64,000 nucleotides of DNA, taken from NCBI RefSeq assembly GCF_901709675.1, contig NC_051088.1, forward strand, positions 18,363,193 through 18,427,192, given 5' to 3'. Shown here one piece after another: positions 15,218-34,549 of the stretch; within the stretch, counting starts at the first letter, position 1; each line of letters opens with the position of its first letter. The DNA is from Syngnathus acus. Taxonomy: Eukaryota > Chordata > Actinopteri > Syngnathiformes > Syngnathidae. The notes beneath the pieces were generated by a model, which was given only the letters and a program-made list of their open reading frames with translations, searched no databases and was not told where the DNA came from. The translations under genes and the position numbers were made by a program.

Positions 15218-18200
15218 CACGTCTTACATATGTATGGAAGCAAGCCAAGATGCATTGGAAGGAATAGTAGAGATCCTGAAAAGCTCGCATGCTGAGCTTG
15301 GCTAGGCCCACATAGTGTGAGTGAAGACACAACACAAGTACACGTTTACACATGTATAGTATAATCCTGCTGGAAATGAGCGATGGAGCCCTCCTCTGAA
15401 ACAAAAGGTCAAGTACAATGCGCACATTAGGCTTTGACCACCATATGTCCGGTGGCATTGTGCATACTTTTATGGGAAGGCATGCCAGTTATCCTGAGCG
15501 ATTAAGAAAAAAAGACATGATGAATTACACAATTTGTGGAGTATAGCTATGAAGCAACCATAAAGGGACTTGATGTGCGGCAGGCAGTAATGTCTCATTA
15601 ATTTATAGGCAAGGCTCATGTAAAGTGTAAATTCATCCCTATACGTATGATATGTATAAGCCCCATTTAACAAATAGAAATTAGTTATCTATGCATAACA
15701 GAATATAATATTCCATTGCGTATCACTGAGAAAACTGAGACACCAATTTTGTAAATATACATTACACATTACATGTCAAAACTGTGAAGGTCAGCCACGT
15801 GTGAAAAACATTTTGCAACATTTTTAAACTAACCCCCATTCGTTAAATAGAACACAATGTTTCATTGATGCCCAGAGCATTCAATCAATGATGCATAAGT
15901 AAACTATGGATTAATTAAAACATAGCCCGTGTTCGACTAAGTGCCCATACTTGAATTTGTGTGCCATCTGTATTACTAATGAACCTTCAGTTGATGAGAG
16001 ACACACTGAAAAACAATCATCAGACTCCTCACCAATATTAATACCCCCGAGCTGAGAGAGGCTCTCATTCGGCCTCACTCATGTTAAGTCGCCTGAAGCA
16101 AACACCACTCAGCTAGTCAAGCACAAGCATGACGACAACATGACAAACAAAAGAGTGCTTACGAAGCACGTACTGTGCCTCCATCAAGGCTTGAAACAAG
16201 GTAGCCCCAAAATCAATGCGGAAATGGCCGCGACTGTGAGCTTAGTCAAGAGTGAAAAATTGGTAAGTTGCAATCAATACCAGGGACATGCATTCAGGGC
16301 AGGCTGGAGCCTCCCTGCCCCCCCATCCCATGTGCAGGATAAAACAAAGAAATTATTTTCCATTTCACTTATCTTGTTTGTGCTTTATGTTGATTTTCTT
16401 TTGGAATCCAATAATGTCAATGATTTCACCATTAAAATAGCTGAGTGTGCATATTTGCTGTTCAAATACATAGGCAAGAAGGCGACCATGCACACATTTA
16501 TCAACGCAGGCGATGGTGGGAGCCCTATTACTATTTGTCTTTCTATTGCCAGTATTTTCATTTTACCACACATGTGCCGCTTAGGGAGAGACTCTTTCAT
16601 GAAATTCAAATCACAATTCAAAATGCACCTGTTTAAAATGGTCTAGTCATTTTAATCTGCCCCTACTGTGTATTTTTTATTTTATTTCTCTGATTCCAGT
16701 TCTTGTTTGTTGTTCCTTGTTCTATCAATATTCGCTGATACTGTTACATTTTGCAATTGTGATGAAAATGTCTTCATTTTAACCAAATATTGGTCAAAAA
16801 TACAAAACACAAACTTTTTGTGATTTAAACAAATACAAAAATTTGGGGAAATGACATTACTGACAATTTAACAGTTGATTGGATGTTTTTCAAGTGGCTG
16901 ACCAGCCGGTTCCGTCTCCAACTGCCACTTGCATTGTATTTACTGTGCGTGGTGTAAAAGCGAGTAGATCACTCGGATCACTTGTGCCATCTTTGTAATA
17001 ATCTCTGTGATTCATTGATAAAACGGAGAGGATCATAACAGCAGTTAAACACTAATCTCGCAATCTGCACCAAACACGAGGTGCATTCAAAGACAGAAGG
17101 ACATTTTAAACTCACACAGAAAAATCCTCCATCAATGAATTAAATGCTAAGAACTACAAATGTCTAAACAATGTGGGCTGTCGAACAAGCAATAAAAGCT
17201 GACATACAAGAAAAATGATAGGGGTGAAATCACCGTGCTATTTGACTTCATTGCCATCACTCATCCATCTGCATGGTTACTCATGTTACGATAGACCGTG
17301 ACTGAGATGTCAAATGTTAAATATTCAATGAGAGTCAAAATTTTGGTATCTTGACAACACTAAGTGGAAGAAGAATGAGGAGTCTGGTGGATGTAGAAAT
17401 TTCTCTGCAAAAAAGTGTTGCCATCTGTTTACCTGAAGGTAATATTGGTGGATTTTATGAGAACTAATCAGACATATCACCACCAATACCCAATGACAGT
17501 GATGTATTGTGACAGGTAGAACAAATAAATCCTCTTCCACTAGCACCATATCAGTATTTCATTTCAATATAACGCGCATAATTTTTGAGACATTTTGTTT
17601 GGTGGTGATTCATGTAATTCAGAATAGACTCCATAGCATTAGTGTGAGCAATACACGAGTAGCTGTTGCAAGGGTCTACAAGTCTTCAAATGATTCCAGG
17701 TTGTCATGCAATTCCCGTAACTGCAAGCAAGTATAATAATAAAATGATTTGGATCCTGTTTTTTTTTTTAAGGAGAAATGGAACACTTTTTGTTTTAGCT
17801 AATAGGAAGTCTTCTAATTATCAAAATAGTACATGTGGCTCAATTTAGGCGCCCATGTCAATAGCTTTTGAAATATGCTTTATCTATATTGCTTATCCTG
17901 TTCAGGGTTATGGAAAAATGAAGCCTGACTTCAGACAGGGTTAAACTTCACCCTGAATTGGTCAACAGTACTGAATGTGTGCGTCTGTCTCTATAACAAT
18001 ATTCCGAACATCACTGTGCATGAACTGAACCAACATTGCTGGCACCCAGTCAGGTTAATGTACCACAATTTCATCAGTGACATTCTGTGAAAATAAATTC
18101 AAATTGATATTTCACATGAAATTTCACATTTTGTGTGTGTAAAAAAAAGAAAGCCCTCACTGCTATGAGCTCATTCATACTGAAGAACACATGCATGTGT

Positions 18201-18627
18201 TTACACTGCTTGATCTCTATTTATAGCCAAACAAAAGAATGGAGAACAAATAAAAGCCAGCTCATTTTTTGTATCTCTCTACTCAATACTGGATGCCACC
18301 CAATCAGGTGAGGGAATGGGAAATCATTTAAATTATTTAAAATTGTCCATACAATTAGCCAACAGAATAATCTATAAATAAAAAAAAGTTCAGGCAAATT
18401 TTGTGAAACATGACAGGAAACTCCGCCTTATAATTATCCCGTTTACTTTCTAGTGTATACATATTTGTTGTATTTCGCAATAATATTACAGCCTCTCACT
18501 AGTCTGGCGCTTTCACTTTTCTTTTGGCGTAAACATTGCATTCCGTGTGAAAGAAGAAAAAGTATGATATTGGCTTGGGGCTGACCCGGTTCCGTCAAGA
18601 CAAAACGCGCCTACCGTCCACGGCCAT
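4049..18627 (-). CDS. samd10: samd10 (sterile alpha motif domain-containing 10), 5' part only
   Basis: Two exons are visible. Exon 2 is 4233-4049 (minus), bounded by an acceptor (CTCTCAG) and a donor (GTACAA), and encodes 61 residues. Its landmarks FSFCRASLEHT, LTWHD and KLLQQPGTE match human SAMD10 (FSFCRTLLEHT, LTWHD, KLLQQPGT) as I recall it. The coding end of exon 1 is 18627-18615, reading ATG GCC GTG GAC G before a GTAGGC donor. Joined in phase it gives MAVDAASSFSFCR, agreeing with the human VDATAHFSFCR stretch. The ATG has A at -3 and G at +4. Residues 1-66 lie here. The SAM domain and C-terminus are not found at lower coordinates, so they must lie outside the window. The mammalian N-terminal 30 residues have no counterpart. 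The biochemical role is unknown; SAM domains mediate protein-protein contacts. Exon 2 is near certain; exon 1 is inferred from splice fit and synteny. Confidence 0.85.
7032..7091. repeat. (TA)n microsatellite, about 60 bases
   Basis: Uninterrupted TA dinucleotides for about 30 units. Such a perfect array is likely length-polymorphic and may extrude a cruciform. Confidence 0.95.
7580..7730. repeat. 77-base tandem duplication, two copies
   Basis: The unit beginning TACCTTCAGCT occurs at 7580 and again at 7657. The copies share GCTTGCCAGGTATCCAACAC and GTGAACATTGAGAAACC and differ at a handful of positions, so the duplication is fairly recent but not newborn. No coding potential. Confidence 0.85.
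8655..8731 (-). mobile_element. tRNA-derived SINE head
   Basis: The minus strand reads as a degenerate tRNA. An A-box-like TGGCTCAGTGG (complement of 8711-8721) is followed about 40 bases later by a B-box-like GGTTCAATTCC (complement of 8668-8678). The tRNA arms pair poorly, so this is a SINE head rather than a working tRNA gene. Confidence 0.65.
9322..9350. repeat. (CA)n microsatellite
   Basis: CA dinucleotides with one AA interruption. Confidence 0.85.
13153..13232 (+). repeat. Interspersed repeat, same family as 53021-53125
   Basis: The order of short blocks (CATAACCACTCTCACAA, GTATCTTAAATCA, AAATGAATGGAAA) parallels that at 53021-53125 (CATGACCACACTCACAA, GTATCTCAAATCA, AAATGAATGGAAA). 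I recognise it as a common teleost interspersed repeat, but cannot name it. Termini are not clear. Confidence 0.55.
15171..15217. repeat. (GT)n microsatellite
   Basis: GT dinucleotides with two GC interruptions near the ends. Apparent open frames across it on both strands are artefacts of the repeat. Confidence 0.95.
17889..17975 (-). mobile_element. Decayed teleost SINE tail fragment
   Basis: Short blocks CTTATCCTGTTCAGGGT, CCTGACTTCAGACAGGG and CACCCTGAATTGGTCA occur in the order seen in the tail of the better-preserved SINE at 62301-62602, in the same (minus) orientation. Heavily diverged. Confidence 0.5.
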
Positions 18628-18870
18628 GCTCGGTCTCAGCGTGGGTCTGTCCGTGGTGCTGTCACAAGGGCTCTTCCATTCTGATCCCGGAGCGATGGAA
18701 CGTTGGGGGTGCGTGGACGGTGCAGGAGGAGGCGAAGAAGTCCTCTCGATCGGACAGCCGGATTGCACTCGCGCATCCCGCGACCATTTGTTGTCACACA
18801 AGCCGGCAGCCCGCACACATGAGGCGGTGAGCACTGAAGCTCCGCCTCCTCTTTGCACCTGACTGCCCCG
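18585..18870 (-). promoter_or_regulatory. CpG-rich block, probable samd10 promoter and 5' UTR
   Basis: About 25 CpG dinucleotides fall within some 280 bases, in a region where CpG is otherwise scarce. The block surrounds the proposed samd10 start codon at 18627. This is what a promoter-proximal CpG cluster of a vertebrate gene looks like. Long open frames exist on both strands here, but they follow from the high GC content. The exact transcription start is not visible. Confidence 0.5.
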
Positions 18871-19059
18871 AGATTGAAAGGTCACGACAGTACACTTTCT
18901 TCTCCATCACGGTTTTCATTTTTAGTCCCAAGTATGGGAAGCTGAATATTTGACATATTTTTAAAGAATGTCAAATACAAAGCAACGCTGTGGAATTTGG
19001 TCGCGTGCATGTAAACCCATAAAAAATTTTTTTTTTTTTTGGGTGAGGCACAACTTAAA

Positions 19060-19130
19060 GCACTGGTGTCAAACCCAAGACTCGCGGGCCAGATCCGGCC
19101 CGCCGCATCGTTTTATATGGCCATGCAGCC
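19060..19130 (+). mobile_element. Fragment of a hAT-type non-autonomous element
   Basis: The block CACTGGTGTCAAACCCAAGA followed by GCGGGCCAGATCCGGCCCGC is the typical terminus of a common vertebrate hAT-derived repeat. Only one end is recognisable. Similar fragments lie at 19988-20045 and, inverted, at 26007-26068. Confidence 0.55.
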
Positions 19131-19282
19131 AAAACAAATTATGTGCATTGACTTGGTGTGTCTTGCTAACTGCAAATTGTATTCACTTTTAAAAACATTG
19201 CAGAATATTGCAAACAAATTATTACAGTACTGTTCGATAAACAGAGTGTAGTGGTTATATCTTCGGACATTGTTAGTTAAGT

Positions 19283-19360
19283 TTCCCCACTCACCCAAAG
19301 TCAGCTGAGATAGGTCTCATTTCACCTCCAACCCAAAGCAGTATAGAAATGGGTTGGTGG
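19283..19360 (+). mobile_element. Decayed teleost SINE tail fragment
   Basis: CACCCAAAGTCAGCTGAGATAGG and the following bases resemble the AGCTGGGATAGGCTCC tail of the SINE seen at 56541 and 62301, in plus orientation. Confidence 0.45.
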
Positions 19361-19987
19361 TTGGGCAAAAATAAGTGAACCACTGTATCAGATAATAAAA
19401 CTACCCAACCTTTGATGACACTTTGCATACACTGAAGGTGTCGTGCTTTTTATTATTCTGAAGTGATTGTGCATGAAGTACATGACCGCTTTACAGTATA
19501 TTAAAAACATCAAAACAATACAATGTGTACAGATTAATTGTGGTTTCACAAGATTAAAACAGAAAAATGTGTGAGAATGCAGACCCGCATAGCTCCCCAG
19601 AATATATAAATAGAATTCCATGTCATGAAACGATTAATATGAAACATTAAATGTGAAATAACTCTCTCACCCTCCCACCCACACACACGCACACACGTCC
19701 ACTCTTGCAAAGACAATGCACAATAAAGATACAATAATGACCTTTTGTGATAATTGGTTAAATTTCCAAAGGCACATCTGGGAATAGAAATGCAGACAGA
19801 TTTAATAAGAGTCAGAGCCATTGGGAGTTCATCGGAATATTATTCCAATCGAAGTCGTGGTAGTAAAACAATTTTGCTCATTATAATTTAATTACAGACA
19901 AAGAGCTTCTTCTACTCCCCTTACTGAAGCACCTTATTGTTCCTTAGACGCTTTAATCAATCGGTTGTTTGGTAAAATAAGTAAAAT

Positions 19988-20045
19988 CATGGGTGTCCAA
20001 ACTACAGCCCTGGGGCTAATTGCGATCGTTTAACGGCCCACTGCA
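19988..20045 (+). mobile_element. Fragment of a hAT-type non-autonomous element
   Basis: GGGTGTCCAAACTACAGCCC followed by an AATTGCGATCG stretch and GGCCCACTG matches the GTCCAAACTACGGCCC terminal style of hAT-derived repeats. Boundaries uncertain. Confidence 0.5.
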
Positions 20046-21156
20046 TATATTAAAATTCACAACTGACATGGCCTGTGTCATTTGCCTGCATTAATTTGTA
20101 CTTTGTAAAATGTGTCGCAGTGCAGTAGAAGAGAAAACGAAAGTGACTTTCATCTTTCATTTAATTTTCTACCAATCAAACAATTGCTAAAATGCTGTGG
20201 GAAAATCCTTTGTATTCATAAAACCCTGATGAAATAAGATGATTCGTTGTGTTCCGCGGCAATCTTAAAAGCCGCTGTTATCTTTACTGTATACTTTGTC
20301 CCATGTTCATGTTTGCCTATGGTGAGAACAACGTTGTAAAATCGCATCTGCTCCCATTCGCTCTTGTTTAAGGTCTTTTGGGGGACCGTTTTTTTGGTGC
20401 ACTGGTGCCTAGCAGCATCTGAAAACTGGTGAATCATTTAGCCAGGGTGAGATTATCCTAACAAAGACAATCCCCACGGATAGATGTGTTTCGTCCTTTT
20501 CGGGGGTACGCCTGCATCACTGATGATGCAAAGGTCAAATGTTTGCCTGAATATTATAATGCCCAGGCCAGACGTGTATTCCCGAGCAATTCTGGTGAAG
20601 CACCCTGAGGGTTGCAGCATCTGGATCAATAAGGTGTTAACAATGGTGTACGGTTGGATGAGTTGATGTAACTCGAGCCCTGACATGAGCCCTTTAGCAA
20701 GGCACCAGAGCTCCTGACTTTTTTGTGAAGTGCCCCTCACTCTGAAACCCTATCCATCCTGTCCATTAGCACATCAGGATTATGTTGTGATCACGTGAGC
20801 GGATGAGATCGAATGTACAGCATGCGTAACACAGGCTCTAAAGCACAGTCAAGGTTTTAGTATAAGAAGAAATTTGGAAAGCCTTCAGAGTAACATTTAA
20901 ATCTCTCGTTTCCACTGTAAGTCTTTTTAAGAATATGCACAGTCCTCCACTCTCTGCTCAATTACAGCATGGAAATATAGATGCACCAGACTAATGATCA
21001 TATTTTGAGTCTTTTTGTCTCGCTTGCTTTTACGGAATTGCTGATTGAGAAGATAAACTAAATCGTATTGTATCTCCTAAATATTTTCGAGTATGTACAA
21101 AATGTGCAATGACGACTTTGACATGTATTGGCTAAATTCTTGTAATGGCAAACTCT

Positions 21157-21254
21157 CACTCACTCACTCACTCACTCACTCACTCACTCACTCACTCACT
21201 CACTCACTCACTCACTCACTCACTCACTCACTCACTCACTCACTCACTCACTCA
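21157..21254. repeat. (CACT)n microsatellite, about 24 units
   Basis: A near-perfect tetranucleotide array of about 98 bases. Since 4 is not a multiple of 3, the repeat reads as a repeated LTHS-type peptide in all forward frames, which explains the open frame across it; this is not a protein gene. Confidence 0.97.
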
Positions 21255-23154
21255 CCCCCAGAGACACGCACATTTGCAAATGTGCTTAATTTCAGAGAGA
21301 TCTTAATTTAGAAGTGTGCTCATGTATGCCTGAAAGGACATTTGGTCCTAACAGCAAGCTGTCAAATTATGTATCTTTAATTCAGATGATGGTCAGCCCT
21401 GTGAATAATGAAGTAGACTTACAGAGGGGGGCGGGGGGAGTTTTGTTGTGCAAACTGGATGGCTACATGTGATGTTCCCACATTTTATAATAGCATCCGT
21501 ATACCTTACATCCTTGAAGCAACAGATGACACTACAAAACATGCATAATATCCATTTCGTCTTATACTACCACCTCATATGTCTTCTTTGCTAAGAGCGC
21601 TTTCGATATGATCACACAGACATGAGATTCAACTCGAGCACCCAATTTGACGATAGCACTTCATATGTAGTTTGTAGTGTCCTCGTGCTCAAATGGACTA
21701 TTGTGGCCTGATAGCGGGAAGAAAAAGGGAGCTTATTGAGCGTGTATTGAGGGGCTTCATTCAAGAAGAGAGGAGCACTTCCTGAAAAGACATAGAGAAG
21801 CTATTGATGCTTGGAGTGTGGCATCGGCCTTCCTAAAGCCGGTGTCATGGTGAATGGCGGTCTTTTGGCGAGCACTGAGAAATCACGGTGGCCAAATGGA
21901 ACAGCACTCGCAAAGAAAAGTGTGTGTTGTTGGATCTTGATGGTGTATTTGAATGCATAGAAAGTGAAGTTTGAAAGAAGTGCGAGCTCAATGGAGCTTC
22001 TTAATCTGATATGAAAGGGGTGGCTCTTTCAGGTGAAAGTAAAAGAAATGCACTGAATTCCCAGAGGAAGCGGTTTCACTGCTGGGTGCCAATGATAGAG
22101 GAAGTCACTTTATATTGTCAGCTTCTGAGCTGTTTTGTTATCACTGACCTGGGGGGGAGTTCTTGTTCTTGTTGTCGACAGGCCCTTCTCCGTAACCATG
22201 CAATATCTCCTCTCATTTATTTCAAATGGAGAGCGGATGTTGACAGAACCTATTTGGGGGAATCCATTTGCTAGCTTCTCATCATCATCATCTGTGTTTG
22301 TCTCGCGTGTGTGAATGTGTGTATGAGTCCATATAGGTATTTTCTACAGCATGTAGGGAGAGATGAGATGCATGCATATGTCCCTCTGGTTCAACAACAC
22401 CGGCTGGAAAGTCGCCCGCCGGGGAGGAAGCAATTCAAGTGAATCTCCAAGAGACATAGCCAAAAGAAGAAAGGGGGGAAATCGGATGTAAGATTTGCAA
22501 CATTACTCATCATCCTGTCTTATCTAGGGTTTCATCTTTGAAAGTCAGTCGCATTCACTCTGATGGTCACTCCACCAATGCCGTTGGCCGTGATTACTTT
22601 TCAGTGAGCGCTTCTTTTTCCTCACAATTTGGCCTGCATTCACTAAACATATGCATATGTTCTTATTTTTGAAAGAATTTTGTTTCTTTTGAAAAATAAT
22701 GATAAGTAGCTTTCTCTGTCTTCTTTTATTTTTAAATCTCCTTATGTGCTTTTTTTTCTTCATCACATATAAACAGATGGGCATTTTCTTTCTTCATAAG
22801 TCGCTGAAAGTCAGTTGAATTTGGACAGTTCTCATATTTTTTTATTGTAATTTATTTTAAAAGTCCCCATAAAGTGTAATAGTGGAGCAAAATGTAGATT
22901 GCAAATATCACACAGATATACCAAACAGGGTGACAAACACAGCTTTATAAGTGACAGGCCTGTTCTCTGCTACCTCAATCGCTGGCGGGGCTAGTGGGGA
23001 GAGTTCAAATATGCTTCGACCCTCCTAAGGTGCCACGCCATATAATTGTACTTTCCAGGAATGTTTTCCAATATTCCCACCTGTCCCCTGCAGAAAACAT
23101 AAAATGAATCTTTACCAGCTTTTTCTGAAGATTTTTTTGCAGGTTTGTATTTTT

Positions 23155-23206
23155 TGTTTGTTTGTTTGTTTGTTTGTTTGTTTGTTTGTTTGTTTGTTTG
23201 TTTGTT
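23155..23206. repeat. (GTTT)n microsatellite
   Basis: About 13 units of GTTT. On the minus strand it reads as a QTNK-type repeat in open frames, an artefact. Confidence 0.95.
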
Positions 23207-23264
23207 ATGTAGACTTCCTGAGATCCTTGGACCCCCCATGCCCTCTCCAAATTAAATCTTTTTT

Positions 23265-23421
23265 TTAGCTTCACCAGTGACATCAATTTCCTAAAATTTT
23301 AGAAAAAATAATTCATAGATTAGATCTATTTATTGAAAGATATAGATTACTATTTGACAGTCAGTATGGATTTAGAACAAATTAATCAACTTCACTGGCT
23401 TTGACAGAACGCATTGAAAAT
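23265..23421 (+). mobile_element. Rex1-like non-LTR retrotransposon, RT fragment
   Basis: In the frame beginning at 23311 the translation reads RLDLFIERYRLLFDSQYGFR, then TN, a stop, and STSLALTERIENI. This is the reverse-transcriptase block around the QYGFR motif of teleost Rex1/CR1-type LINEs. The in-frame stop and a frameshift just upstream show decay. No other part of the element is clear. Confidence 0.7.
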
Positions 23422-26006
23422 ATTCCCACCACCACGGACACTAAAATTACAGTCGGGCTGTAATTTTAACTCATACCTGAACCAAAATGTGTCATTAGGC
23501 ACCATTTTAGTAAAAATAACAATCAGTAACATTGAAATCCTTCAAAAACTGTTTGAACCCCAGACCTCCACAAATCAGTATTACACACTTCTCAGCAATC
23601 ATCCTCACTTATGTAAAATGTATTTAGTCGAAAAAACCTGAATTCATTGCAGGGTCTTTAAATTCCCTTTTTAGCAGAATAGCCAAATTCCAAATTTATG
23701 TCTGTCATTGCCTTCCTATTTGCTTTTCAATCCCACTAATCTCTTTTAGCACCTCTTCCACTTTCATCTACTTGAGTTTAGCAGTCATTAACTGCATGCA
23801 TCGACTCGTCTCCTCTCTAAAGAAACGAATGCTAACTGCTCACGTGTGCTTGAATAACAGCCTGGGTCAATAATCTAATTTATCTGCCCAGCATCACAAA
23901 AACAAGTCAACTCTCCTCAGGCTCAGACTCATGCAAGCTCGTGGTGTTATTAGGTGACATATTTGAAATATTTACCAGACATTGTTTTGAACACATGTAG
24001 GCATACCTAATATGAATCAATGTATCAAATGTACTCATCCTTTCTTTTCCCACGCTATGTGAAAGCAATTGCAAAGTAATGTAACACATGATATGACTCT
24101 TTTTCATAAGCATCTCTATCGATTTAAGTTATGTACATGTTGTATATTCAAGAGGATTTCTATGGTGTTTACTGAAGGTGCCCTTGCTTGTACAAAGAGA
24201 GAAGGGGTTCAGTTGCTTTACATAGCAATTAGCCTAATGAATCATACCCAATATGAGTGGTCTGCAATGCAACACATTACTATTCCAAACACGCAATCAG
24301 CCTTTGTCGCCTTTGCACAGCCTCAATTTCTAGCTCTCATCATCAGTGTGAAAAGTTTGCTGTCAGGCTCAGTTTAGTGGATCAATAATTCCATTTGAGC
24401 ATCTGTGGCAAAAAAACAAAAAAGAGACTCCATTTGGGTTGTACCGTAGGGTTGTGACTTAAAAAAAAAAGCAGTTTAGAGTTGACCTTTTACAAGGACA
24501 CTTTTCTTTGTTATACAACAGTTGCTAATCAGAGCTCAACAAATCAATCATCCTGTCCGGATATTATTCCATGTAGACATTACTTTGTGCCTAAATCCAA
24601 CAGATGCCATTTGAGCTTTGCCTGTGTGTGTAATAGCGGAAAAACGATAATGTCAGTGTCCTATCTACCATCACTGTTTTTTAATGAGCTAAAATTAACT
24701 TGCCAATGCCACTCAGACTGTATGAATGATGCATCAGTGTTTCTTTGTGTGTGTACGAGTGTGTGTCTTGGCGGATGTACGAAAGTATGTCAATAACTTT
24801 GTCGTCTCATGATCTCACCAAACCTGGCTCTTGTCGACCTGATGCCTTACAATATGAGTAAAATATTAAATGTAACCTAACCAGAAAGAGGTTATGGGAA
24901 AAAATAGCTTTACATTTATTTCATTAACCTGTTGTTGTATTTTCTGACTCCGCTGGCACTCTGTGTTCAACTAAGGTCTGAAGGCAACGACTTCTTCAGA
25001 TGTCTGTGTTGGTGAAGGTTGTAGGAAAGATATTTGGACATGCTAGGTCGAGCAGATGAATACTTAAACTACGTAAAATAGAACAATAGACCATTCTGTA
25101 TGCGGTTAGACGACTCGACAATGTTTTACTGTTCCATTACTACTTTCTCTCACCAATTATGCAGGCCAGTGATGTTAATTCAAGCAGTGCATAATGTTAT
25201 AAGACGCTCATCACATAAAAGTAACAGGAACATCATGAAAGCTGGATAAAATGAGATGTACTTGGTTTTTAAATTAGTCCTTGCCAGTGTTTTGTCCGGC
25301 AGTACATTTTCATCAAAGCACCTTTTCCCATGAGCATGATAATGTCTATGCTCCCGGCCGTTTAAATGAAGAAAAATGTGAAGGCTCATGCCAAGGCGTG
25401 AATGGGTGGAGTGAAACATCATTGAAACAAGTTGATGCGGTATCTGGAGCCAGTTTTCCTCGAGGGATAACATTCTGAGTCGTCCTGTTAATTACAATTA
25501 CTGTAATCTACTGTTTCAATTTTGAACAGCCTCTTCAATATGGCGAGTATAAAATAGGCCAAGCTAATTTACGACACAATGCCATAATATAACGTCTTTA
25601 AATAATGTCATCAAGGGCATACTGGATTATGCAACTAAATTGTTTGTTTTTTGATGAATGAAACATTCTGTAATGATGACACTAATTCGAGGATGTCACA
25701 CTTGGTTTTTGTCGGGAGCCACATCGTTGCTATGGTTTCCATCAGAGGGTCGTTATGATTGTGAACCCACATGAATGTATGATCGACCTACATTGTCACA
25801 TTTACACCAAAAATTATGAATAACTAGTTTTGAAATCAGAAGCCAGTGAATGGTTTGTTCAACAATTTTTCAATTTGACATGAATGGGGGGGGGGATGTG
25901 GGTGGTCAATCAATAAAAAAAAACCTTGTCTTGTCTCAATTTGATGTTGTTAAAAGCGATGACAAATGGTAAGAAGCATGAAGTTGACACATTATTTACC
26001 TTCATA

Positions 26007-26068
26007 GGCCACATAAATTGATATCACTGGCCGGATCTACCCCCCAGGCTTTGAGTTTGAGACATGCT
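26007..26068 (-). mobile_element. Fragment of a hAT-type non-autonomous element
   Basis: Read on the minus strand the block gives AGCATGTCTCAAACTCAAAG followed by a GATCCGGCCAGTGATATCA stretch and GTGGCC, the inverted equivalent of the fragment at 19060-19130. Confidence 0.5.
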
Positions 26069-26689
26069 GACTAATTGGACAAGGACAGCTTCACCATTAG
26101 GAATGACAAATACTGAGAAATGCTACAATGTTCTCAAGTTTGCAGCTATAGTATCACGGCTTTCATAATTGTGGGAAGACTTTCTTAAACATTTTTGGAA
26201 ATGTCATATCAGGGGTCACCAACATGGCACCAAGTAGCCCAAAGACCATGTGTTTGGCTCTTGTTCTAAAAATAGCTTACCAGTGATAAGACTGTGGAAT
26301 ATTGTGGAGGTGATCCTTTTGAATTATTTGAAAATGTAAATACTTGCCCATATTTAGTAAATAAAGTGTTGCATGATATTTAGTTGTTTTTTTTTCAACC
26401 TTGTTAAATCCTGTAAGTGCGTGTGTGCATGTGCGTGTGCGTGTAAAAGATAATATGCAAAGTACCACCAAAATAACACTATTATTAAAAGAACCAAGTT
26501 GCTATAAGCAATTGGATTATGGCTATAGCGCCTTTCTGTGGCTATTGGCTGTATGACAACCAAATGGAACACAAACTTTGTCCAGTTATTATAAGTACCG
26601 TCCTCATTCCTATTATTGGAAATTAAATATTATCTACACAATACCTACACAAAGGCACACTTTGTATTTATAAAAAAATGTGCGTCTGC

Positions 26690-33632
<6,943 letters not shown>

Positions 33633-34212
33633 GACTGAGGAGCTGGACTCAACACATGAAGCAAGTCAAATTACACAGCTCAGCTTTTTTGCTTGTTTTT
33701 GTCCATTTGCAGCAGACACAATGTAAATTGAGTACCTCTGGCTTTGTGATCACCTGTGAAATAAGGCTTTCATAACAAATTGAAAATACAAGTTGCTGTT
33801 TGACTTTTTTTTTTTTTTTTTTTAGACCGTGACTGCTCAATGATGACATAATGGTGATTAAATCTCAATCCATGTGTGCAGCTGAATCCCAAATATTATT
33901 GCAAGTGTTCCAAATTGTATATTCAATGAGATATGAAAACAGCGTAATGAGACATTGTTGCTTGTGCTGTAAACTAGCAACCCCTTTCTACAGCAGTGAG
34001 CATCCAGCACTCCTGCGATCCTTGTGTAGAAGAGGAAAAGAAAAACAGCGTGAGAGAAGCAGAAATGTGTCTCTTCATGTCACCTTAGTGTTTAGGTTGA
34101 ACTCAGGAGTTACTCATTCTCCATTATTTTGTTTTTATCGCATTCCTTGTCCGGTTGTAGTCTTGTTTTTGTAGTTTGTTAGACATGGATTCGCAATACT
34201 TTATTGGCCAAC

Positions 34213-34218
34213 AATAAA
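34213..34218 (+). terminator. Poly(A) signal AATAAA, likely prpf6
   Basis: A canonical AATAAA hexamer 581 bases after the prpf6 stop, followed within about 30 bases by GT-rich sequence (TTGTGCGTTTGT). It precedes the next gene's first exon by some 330 bases, so the two transcripts are tightly packed. An ATTAAA lies earlier at about 33855. Confidence 0.55.
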
Positions 34219-34549
34219 TTGTTGCACCACCTCCCCTTGCTGCTATCCTTGTGCGTTTGTCCGAAGTGAGCACACAATTTGCTTCACATGCCGCGTGAGT
34301 TAAAGTGGTTATTATTTTCTTTGACTTGGCACGACCGCGATTAAATCAAGCCAAGAGGAAGCCATCCACGACTGGGAATGAAAATAGAGCCGAGGTGACA
34401 TTGGATAAGGAATGTACGCTTCACTGCATCCTTTTTTGGAAGTTTTTGTGCTGCAAGATGAGGTTTGCATAGAACTCGAGCCAGGTGAATCCTGACTCTT
34501 CAGGTGGCAGTTTGCTCGTCTGTCGATCTGCAGGTTGAAGATGATATAA

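Larger units (their letters stand above)
4234..18614 (-). other. samd10 intron 1 (14.4 kb)
   Basis: The interval between the two samd10 exons holds no recognised exon of another gene. It contains a long TA microsatellite, a 77-base tandem duplication, a tRNA-derived SINE, a CA and a GT microsatellite, a copy of a repeat also seen near 53 kb, and decayed SINE pieces. A long first intron next to a CpG-rich promoter is a common place for enhancers, but conserved elements cannot be judged from one genome. Confidence 0.6.

Noticed and set aside
16562-16645. Possible LINE C-terminus (FKSQFKMHLFK)
   Set aside because: Only one short motif, with no supporting reverse-transcriptase sequence upstream.
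16140-16646. 168-codon plus-strand open frame
   Set aside because: No domain, no splice context and mixed composition. Its end (FKSQFKMHLFK) vaguely recalls the C-terminus of some LINE proteins, but this is too weak to call.
18575-18885. Overlapping open frames of about 95 codons on both strands
   Set aside because: The frames come from GC-rich sequence around the samd10 start. On the minus strand the downstream ATG with a strong context and the splice fit to exon 2 explain the region better than a long N-terminal extension.
21093-21311. Open frame with a repeated LTHS peptide
   Set aside because: It is the (CACT)n microsatellite read in frame.
21157-23206. Regular repeats considered as a CRISPR-like array
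   Set aside because: They are simple microsatellites without spacers, in a vertebrate genome.
22991-23286. Minus-strand frames with a repeated QTNK peptide
   Set aside because: They are the (GTTT)n array read in two frames.
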